The position numbers were made by a program, and so were the translations under genes. The notes under the pieces are model-generated. The model was not told where the DNA came from. It searched no databases and saw only the letters and a program-made list of their open reading frames with translations. Positions 34,032 to 39,495 of a stretch of DNA of 39,495 bases are shown here, one piece after another. The stretch comes from REEP01 sp964517265. GTDB taxonomy: Bacteria; Pseudomonadota; Alphaproteobacteria; Rhodospirillales; Defluviicoccaceae. The DNA lies in the NCBI GenBank assembly GCA_964517265.1, contig CAZFBS010000029.1, positions 1-39,495 of the forward strand. Direction: 5' to 3'. Position 1 is the stretch's first letter; the number at the start of each line of letters is the position of its first letter.

Positions 34032-35409
34032 GTCGGCGCCCCTCCTTGAGCATCTCGGCCAGTAAGAATGCGAGTTCCAATGCCTGACTGGCATTCAGGC
34101 GGGGATCGCAGTGGGTATTGTAGCGATCGCTGAGCCCGGCCTCGGTGATCGCCTGCGCGCCGCCTACGCACTCCGTGACATCCTGCCCGGTCATCTCGAA
34201 ATGGACGCCTCCGGCATAGGTGCCTTCGCTGCGGTGGACTTCGAAAAACGCCTGCACTTCTTCGAGAATGCGGTCGAAATGGCGAGTTTTGTAACCGCTT
34301 GCGCTTTCCACCGTATTGGCGTGCATCGGGTCTGAAACCCACACCACGTGCCGGCTTTCACGCTCGATCGCCCGGATCAGGGCGGGCAGGTGCCTGCGAA
34401 CCTTTTCCGCACCCATCCGCACGATCAGGGTCAGCCGCCCGGACACGTTGCGGGGATTGACGCGGTCGATCAGACGCAGGAGCTCGTCGACCTCGATCCC
34501 GGCTCCAATCTTGATCCCGATCGGATTTTCAATCCCGCGAACAAATTCCACATGCGCGCCGTCGACCTGCCGGGTGCGCTCCCCAATCCACACGAAATGC
34601 GCCGACGTGTCATACCAGTCGCCGGTCGTGCTATCGACGCGCGTCATCGCCTGCTCGTAGGGCAACAACAACGCCTCGTGGGAGGTGAAGAAGTCGGTCT
34701 CGCGGATCTGCGGCGTGTTGACCGAGGAGATCCCGCACGCCGCCATGAAATCCAGCGCCTCGGCCAGCCGGTCGGCAAGATCCCGATAGCGCGAGCCTTG
34801 CGGGCTGTCGGCGACAAAACCGAGGTTCCACATGTGAACCTGGTGCAGGTCGGCGTAGCCGCCCTGGGCGAACGCGCGCAGCAGATTGAGGGTGGCCGCG
34901 GATTGATTGTAGCACCGCACCAGCCGCTGTGGATCCGGCGTCCGCGCTTCGGCGGTAAACTCGATCCCGTTGACCATGTCGCCGCGATAGCTGGGCAAGG
35001 TGACGCCGCCCACGGTCTCGGTGTCGGCCGATCGCGGCTTGGCGAACTGACCGGCGAGGCGCCCCACCTTGACCACCGGCACGGCTGCGCCGAACGTCAG
35101 AACCACCGCCATTTGCAACAACACGCGGAAGGTATCGCGAATGTTGTTGGGGTGGAACTCGGCAAAGCTCTCCGCGCAATCGCCGCCCTGCAGCAGGAAT
35201 GCCTTGCCCTCGACCACCTGCGCAAGGGCGTCACGAAGCCGCCGCGCTTCGCCTGCGAAAACCAGCGGCGGGTAGCGGCGCATCTCGTTTTCCACAGCGA
35301 CAACCGCCTCCGGGTCAGGGTAAGTGGGTACCTGCCGGATCGGTTTCTCGCGCCATCCGTCTGGAGTCCACGGTTCCGGAACCACAGCCGGCTTTGCGGC
35401 CTCATTCAT
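33994..35409 (-). CDS. aroG: 3-deoxy-7-phosphoheptulonate synthase, class II
   Basis: This 471-aa enzyme makes DAHP from PEP and erythrose 4-phosphate, the first step of aromatic synthesis. The type II (plant-like) form is clear from PPLVFAGEARRLRDAL, the FLLQGGDCAESFAEF block, KVGRLAGQFAKPRS, the SHEALLLPYEQAMTR segment, and VVWVSDPMHANT with the metal-site residues, then GGVHFEMTGQDVTECVGG. It starts the operon of pncB, nadE, gltX and cysS. The C-terminal 38 nt also encode the start of pncB. A promoter-like pair lies about 75-105 nt upstream. The symbol follows common usage for class II enzymes (also called aroF or aroH). Confidence 0.97.
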   Translation of the reverse strand: MNEAAKPAVVPEPWTPDGWREKPIRQVPTYPDPEAVVAVENEMRRYPPLVFAGEARRLRDALAQVVEGKAFLLQGGDCAESFAEFHPNNIRDTFRVLLQMAVVLTFGAAVPVVKVGRLAGQFAKPRSADTETVGGVTLPSYRGDMVNGIEFTAEARTPDPQRLVRCYNQSAATLNLLRAFAQGGYADLHQVHMWNLGFVADSPQGSRYRDLADRLAEALDFMAACGISSVNTPQIRETDFFTSHEALLLPYEQAMTRVDSTTGDWYDTSAHFVWIGERTRQVDGAHVEFVRGIENPIGIKIGAGIEVDELLRLIDRVNPRNVSGRLTLIVRMGAEKVRRHLPALIRAIERESRHVVWVSDPMHANTVESASGYKTRHFDRILEEVQAFFEVHRSEGTYAGGVHFEMTGQDVTECVGGAQAITEAGLSDRYNTHCDPRLNASQALELAFLLAEMLKEGRRRERNRRRAIGAT

Positions 35410-35485
35410 TCTATCGCCCCTACTGCTTTCTCAACGGACGTCACTCGGCGTCGATGAGCCTTGAATTCGGAAAGGGTATCGACAG

Positions 35486-35514
35486 GCTATAATCCCGCTG
35501 CCTGCGATTTTCAA
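35486..35514 (-). promoter_or_regulatory. Putative promoter of the aroG-pncB-nadE-gltX-cysS operon
   Basis: On the minus strand TTGAAA (35514-35509) and TATAGC (35491-35486) are 17 nt apart. Both match the sigma-70 consensus at 4 to 5 of 6 positions, and the distance to the ATG at 35409 is about 75 nt. No other promoter-like sequence is seen in this 182-nt spacer. Confidence 0.5.
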
Positions 35515-35591
35515 CTGTGGCTGCCATACACGAGGTTTACAAACGCGTCGGCATGACGAGTGGGCGTGCTCGAAACCCGTCTGGCACCGCG

Positions 35592-36968
35592 TCATTCTGC
35601 GGCGGCGCGCTGGTCGTCCGGACGTTTCTCGCGCATGGTCACGAATTCTTCCGCCGCCGTCGGGTGAATGCCGACGGTGGCATCGAACTGTGCTTTGGTG
35701 GCGCCGCATTTCAGCGCGATCGCGATCCCTTGAATGATCTCGGCGGCGTCGGGCCCGACCATGTGGCAGCCGAGCACGCGATCGGTCTGGCGATCGACCA
35801 CCAGCTTCATCAGGGTCAACTCGTCACGACCCGTCAATGTGTGCCTGAGTGGCTTGAACCGGGACGTATAGATGTCGATGCCACCGGGCCGACGCGCTGC
35901 TTCCTCGGTCAGGCCGACGGTTCCCACCGACGGCTGGCTGAACACCGCACTGGCGATGTTGTCGTAGTCCATCGTCATCAGCTTGCCGTTGAAAAACGTC
36001 TCGGCGAAGGCGCGACCTTCGGCAATGGCGACAGGCGTCAGTTGAACGCGGTCCGTACAATCGCCGACAGCAAAGATGTTTTCGACGGAACTGCGGTTGT
36101 GTTCATCGACAAGGACGGCCCCGATATCGCTCAGGGCAACCCCCGCCTCCTTGAGGCCAAGGCCGTTTGTGTTCGGCAGCCGCCCGGTTGCGTACATGAC
36201 AAGATCGGTCTCAAGAACATCGTCCATTCCGTCGATCAGAAGGGTATAGCCGTTCTCGCCCTTCTCGATGGAACGGACCACCGAGTCGCGCAGAATCCTA
36301 ACTCCCTTCTTCTCCATTTCTGCGGTCAGGCATTCCCGCACATCCTCATCAAATCCGCGCAAAATGGCGGCAGCACGGATGATCTGGGTGACCTCGACGC
36401 CAAGGGCATTGAAGATGCCGGCAAATTCCACCGCGATGTACCCGCCGCCGACGATCACGATCCGGCGCGGAAGCTCGGCAAGGTCCAGGGCCTCGTTCGA
36501 TGAGATCACGTGCTCGATGCCACGGATCGGCGGCATCGACGGCCAGCCGCCACAGGCAACCAGGATCTTCTCGGCGGTGTAGGTCTTGCCATCGACCTCG
36601 ACGGTATGGGCGTCGGCAAGACGGCCACGGCCGCGCAGCAGCGAGACGTTGTTGTCGCGCAGGATCCGCTCGTAAATCCCCTCGAGACGGTTGAGCTCGG
36701 CGTTCTTGTTCTTGATAAGAGTCGGCCAATCGAACATCGGGTTGTCGATCGTCCAGCCATAGGCACGCGCGTCCTCGAACTCCTCGGCAAAATGCGCACC
36801 GTAGACCAGGAGTTTTTTCGGAACGCAGCCGCGCATCACGCAGGTCCCGCCGACCCTGCTCTCCTCGACAATGGCGGCGCGAGCACCATAACCACCGGCC
36901 AATCGCGTCGCCCGGACGCCGCCGGAGCCGGCACCAATGGTGATCAGATCAAAATCATATGTCGCCAT
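35592..36968 (-). CDS. gor: Glutathione-disulfide reductase
   Basis: This 458-aa FAD-dependent disulfide reductase keeps glutathione reduced with NADPH. FAD binding is in FDLITIGAGSGGVRATRLAG, and the redox-active pair is in GGTCVMRGCVPKKLL. The second Rossmann motif is VIVGGGYIAVEFAGIFNALG, and the FAD-closing motif is IFAVGDCTDR. The catalytic His-Glu pair is in VGIHPTAAEEFVTMR. Length is normal. Arg residues after the second Rossmann motif fit NADPH use, as expected for the glutathione type. It lies 36 nt after the gabD-like gene on the same strand, so it may be cotranscribed. Confidence 0.96.
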   Translation of the reverse strand: MATYDFDLITIGAGSGGVRATRLAGGYGARAAIVEESRVGGTCVMRGCVPKKLLVYGAHFAEEFEDARAYGWTIDNPMFDWPTLIKNKNAELNRLEGIYERILRDNNVSLLRGRGRLADAHTVEVDGKTYTAEKILVACGGWPSMPPIRGIEHVISSNEALDLAELPRRIVIVGGGYIAVEFAGIFNALGVEVTQIIRAAAILRGFDEDVRECLTAEMEKKGVRILRDSVVRSIEKGENGYTLLIDGMDDVLETDLVMYATGRLPNTNGLGLKEAGVALSDIGAVLVDEHNRSSVENIFAVGDCTDRVQLTPVAIAEGRAFAETFFNGKLMTMDYDNIASAVFSQPSVGTVGLTEEAARRPGGIDIYTSRFKPLRHTLTGRDELTLMKLVVDRQTDRVLGCHMVGPDAAEIIQGIAIALKCGATKAQFDATVGIHPTAAEEFVTMREKRPDDQRAAAE

Positions 36969-37004
36969 TTGCCTTGCCTTCGCCTCTTCTTCTGGTGTCG
37001 TCGC

Positions 37005-38456
37005 TCAAATCCCGCCGATACACAAATACTTGATCTCGAGGAATTCTTCGATGCCGTATTTGGAGCCTTCGCGCCCGATGCCGGACTCTTTCATGCCTCC
37101 GAACGGGGCCACTTCGGTGGAGATCATGCCCGTATTGATGCCAACGATGCCATACTCCAGGGCTTCCGCCGCCCGCCAGATCCGGCCAATGTCACGGCTG
37201 TAGAAGTAGCACGCAAGGCCGAACTCGGTATCGTTGGCGAGCCGGATCGCGTCTTCGTCCGTCTGGAAGCGATAAAGCGGCGCCACCGGCCCGAACGTTT
37301 CCTCCCGGCTGACCACCATCTCCGGCGTCACGTCGGTCAGGACCGTGGGGGCGAAGAAGGTGCCGCCAAGCGCATGACGATGGCCGCCGACCACCACCCT
37401 GGCCCCTTTCGCGGTGGCATCGGCGATATGCGCCTCCACCTTCTCCACGGCATCCATGTTGATCAGCGGCCCCAACTGTGCCCCATCGGCAAATCCGTCG
37501 GCGACTTTCAGATCCGCGGCAGCCTGCGCGAGCCGGGTGGAGAAATCCTCATAGATGCCATTTTGAACCAGAATGCGGTTGGCGCATACGCAGGTCTGCC
37601 CGGTGTTGCGGTATTTCGATGCAATGGCCCCCTCGACGGCGGCATCAAGGTCGGCATCATCAAAAACGATGAACGGGGCATTGCCGCCGAGTTCCAGAGA
37701 AATTTTCTTTACCGTTCCCGCGCACTGCTCCATCAGCGTCTTGCCGATCTCGGTGGAACCGGTGAACGTCAGCTTGCGAACGATCGGGTTGCTGGTCATC
37801 TCGCCGCCGATCGCCTTGGCCGAGCCGGTGACGACGTTGAACACGCCGGCCGGAATGCCTGCCTGTTCCGCCAGCGCGGCGAGAGCAAGAGCGCAGAACG
37901 GCGTTTGACTGGCCGGTTTGGCGACCACGGTGCAGCCGGCGGCCAGTGCCGGGGCGCACTTGCGGGTGATCATCGCAATCGGAAAATTCCACGGCGTGAT
38001 CGACGCCACGACACCGACCGGCTCCTTGATCACGACGATCCGCTTGTCCGGTTGGTGCGGTGGGATGGTGTCGCCATAGATGCGCTTGGCCTCCTCGGCG
38101 AACCATTCGACGAAGGCGGCACCATAGGAGACCTCTGCGCGTGCTTCAGCCAGGGGCTTGCCCTGTTCTACCGTCATCAGCCGTGCCAGAGACTCCTGGT
38201 TCGCCATCATCAAATCGTACCAGCGACGCAGGATAGCGGCCCGCTCCTTGGCGGTCCGCGCTCGCCACTGCGGCCAAGCCCGATCGGCCGCGGCGATGGC
38301 ACGACGGGTTTCCTCGGCGCCCATCTTCGGGACCGATCCGATCACCTCACCATTGGCGGGGTTCGTGACCTCGATCACCGCGCCGTCGTCGGCATCCAGC
38401 CAAGCGCCGTCTACATAACCTTGCTGACGAAGCAAGCCGCTCTCACCGCTGTCCAT
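37005..38456 (-). CDS. gabD: NAD(P)-dependent succinate-semialdehyde dehydrogenase
   Basis: A 483-aa aldehyde dehydrogenase. Family motifs are TPWNFPIAMITRKCAPALAAG, the coenzyme Lys in CTVVAKPASQTP, the GSAKAIG and FTGSTEIGKTLM blocks, the catalytic Glu in LELGGNAPFIV and the catalytic Cys in GQTCVCANR. The best match by memory is the succinate-semialdehyde/glutarate-semialdehyde group (GabD), whose members share KISLELGGNAPFIVFDDADL and the double Cys after GQT. The start ATG has an AGGAGAG site. The exact substrate is inferred. Neighbours are gor downstream and carB divergently upstream. Confidence 0.9.
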   Translation of the reverse strand: MDSGESGLLRQQGYVDGAWLDADDGAVIEVTNPANGEVIGSVPKMGAEETRRAIAAADRAWPQWRARTAKERAAILRRWYDLMMANQESLARLMTVEQGKPLAEARAEVSYGAAFVEWFAEEAKRIYGDTIPPHQPDKRIVVIKEPVGVVASITPWNFPIAMITRKCAPALAAGCTVVAKPASQTPFCALALAALAEQAGIPAGVFNVVTGSAKAIGGEMTSNPIVRKLTFTGSTEIGKTLMEQCAGTVKKISLELGGNAPFIVFDDADLDAAVEGAIASKYRNTGQTCVCANRILVQNGIYEDFSTRLAQAAADLKVADGFADGAQLGPLINMDAVEKVEAHIADATAKGARVVVGGHRHALGGTFFAPTVLTDVTPEMVVSREETFGPVAPLYRFQTDEDAIRLANDTEFGLACYFYSRDIGRIWRAAEALEYGIVGINTGMISTEVAPFGGMKESGIGREGSKYGIEEFLEIKYLCIGGI

Positions 38457-38679
38457 CTCGACTCTCCTTGCGTTCGCGCGCCGTTGACTCCCACTGCGCA
38501 TAGGCTGTTGCCGGCAAGGCAAGTGCCGGGTGCCCCCGCGGTCAACATCCCGGGCCGCCAATTTTCTGGCATGATCCTCTTTCCGTCCGCGAGCAGTGCT
38601 CGCATCCGGGCGTCAACAATCGTATATATGAGCGCGCACCGTCCCTAGAGCACCCACTGTTCGATCATTTCAAAATCAA

Positions 38680-39495
38680 ATGCCAAAACGTACCGACATC
38701 AAGTCGATCCTGATCATCGGCGCCGGTCCCATCGTGATCGGCCAAGCCTGCGAATTCGACTATTCCGGCACCCAGGCCTGCAAGGCCCTGAAAGAGGAAG
38801 GCTACCGGGTCATCCTGGTCAACTCCAATCCGGCGACGATCATGACCGATCCGGGGTTGGCCGACGCGACGTATGTCGAGCCGATCGCCGCGTGCGAGCT
38901 GGAGAAGATCATCGCCCGTGAGCGCCCCGATGCCCTGCTGCCGACCATGGGCGGGCAGACCGGCCTCAACGTGGCGATGGAGGTCCATCACAGCGGCGTT
39001 CTGGAGCGGTTCGGGGTCGAGTTGATCGGGGCCAACGCGGAAGCGATTGCCAAGGCGGAGGACCGGCAGCTGTTTCGCGACGCAATGACGCGGATCGGTC
39101 TTGAGAGCCCGATCAGCCGAACCGTGCACACCATCGACGAAGCCCGGGCGGTCCTGGAGGAACTGGGCTTTCCGGTGATCGTCCGCCCCTCCTACACGCT
39201 CGGCGGGACCGGTGGCGGCATCGCCTACAACAGCGTCGAGTTTGAGCGCATCGTCTCCGGCGGCCTAGCCGCCTCGCCGACCCATCAGGTGCTGATCGAG
39301 GAATCGGTGCTCGGATGGAAGGAGTTCGAGATGGAGGTGGTCCGTGATCATGCGGACAACTGCATCATCGTCTGCTCGATCGAGAACGTCGATCCGATGG
39401 GCGTTCATACCGGCGATTCGATTACGGTCGCGCCGGCCCTGACGCTGACCGACAAGGAATACCAGATCATGCGCAACGCCTCGATCGCGGTGCTG
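38680..39495 (+). CDS. carB: Carbamoyl-phosphate synthase large subunit, N-terminal part
   Basis: The first 272 codons of this gene are present, and it continues past the right edge. CarB makes carbamoyl phosphate for pyrimidines and arginine. The start MPKRTDIKSILIIGAGPIVI is a near-perfect family hallmark. It is followed by GQACEFDYSGTQACKAL, VNSNPATIMTDPGLADATYV, the ATP-grasp segment PTMGGQTGLNVAM, and SYTLGGTGGGIAYN. The ATG lies in an AT-rich context with no strong ribosome-binding site. The upstream spacer (38457-38679) holds a TATATA (38623-38628) and a short palindrome GAGCA-G-TGCTC (38591-38601), but no clear promoter. No carA is in the window. Confidence 0.96.
   Translation, partial: MPKRTDIKSILIIGAGPIVIGQACEFDYSGTQACKALKEEGYRVILVNSNPATIMTDPGLADATYVEPIAACELEKIIARERPDALLPTMGGQTGLNVAMEVHHSGVLERFGVELIGANAEAIAKAEDRQLFRDAMTRIGLESPISRTVHTIDEARAVLEELGFPVIVRPSYTLGGTGGGIAYNSVEFERIVSGGLAASPTHQVLIEESVLGWKEFEMEVVRDHADNCIIVCSIENVDPMGVHTGDSITVAPALTLTDKEYQIMRNASIAVL

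Noticed and set aside
36510..38648. 712-codon plus-strand frame
   Set aside because: It is antisense to gabD and part of gor with no known domain.

Overview
The window is a GC-rich chromosomal segment from an alphaproteobacterium, most likely Rhodospirillales-like. That placement is inferred from gene content and order: the run rpsT, dnaA, dnaN, recF, gyrB; the maf-aroE-coaE block; a class II DAHP synthase; and an encapsulated ferritin that resembles the Rhodospirillum rubrum protein. No rRNA, tRNA, CRISPR array, prophage or intact insertion sequence was seen. A 100-N assembly gap lies at 19059-19158, so the order of genes across it is only as good as the scaffold.

Left end (1-1100): a decayed stretch with a C-terminal remnant of a REP-associated (Y1-type) transposase on the minus strand, a solitary Phd/YefM-like antitoxin with no toxin beside it, and palindromic REP-like repeats. 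A GNAT acetyltransferase follows.

Iron-storage operon (1681-3327, minus): an NTF2/SnoaL-like protein, an encapsulated ferritin with a C-terminal cargo-loading peptide, and a family 1 encapsulin shell protein. The ferritin stop and shell start overlap. Together these should build an iron-mineralising protein nanocompartment.

Housekeeping and surface genes (3435-13145): pyrD and nadK are convergent. Then come a nucleotidyltransferase-like/HAD fusion whose first half has lost the cytidylyltransferase signature, a CaCA cation antiporter, and two adjacent TPR proteins. The TPR arrays are similar, but one ends in a glycosyltransferase-like domain and the other in a sulfotransferase domain. A ThiE/TenI-like protein and a YggS-type PLP protein follow.

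Middle (13226-19058): an exported amidohydrolase, maf, aroE and coaE form a tight minus-strand operon whose last three members overlap by ATGA. Glucokinase faces it divergently. A B12-binding protein runs into the gap.

Replication block (19159-26641, minus): gyrB, recF, dnaN, dnaA and rpsT, with promoter-like sequences before rpsT, dnaA and dnaN. No canonical DnaA boxes were seen in the dnaA-rpsT or dnaA-dnaN spacers, so this is probably not oriC.

Right part (26740-39495): an EEP-family phosphatase/nuclease, two very small genes (47 and 48 aa), then an operon aroG-pncB-nadE-gltX-cysS that joins aromatic synthesis, NAD synthesis and two aminoacyl-tRNA synthetases. Glutathione reductase and succinate-semialdehyde dehydrogenase lie upstream, and the first 272 codons of carB run off the right edge.

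The best candidates for a second look are the encapsulin operon with its NTF2-like partner, the NeuA-like/HAD fusion, the paired TPR-glycosyltransferase and TPR-sulfotransferase, and the transposase remnant beside REP palindromes. None can be called a new system from sequence alone.
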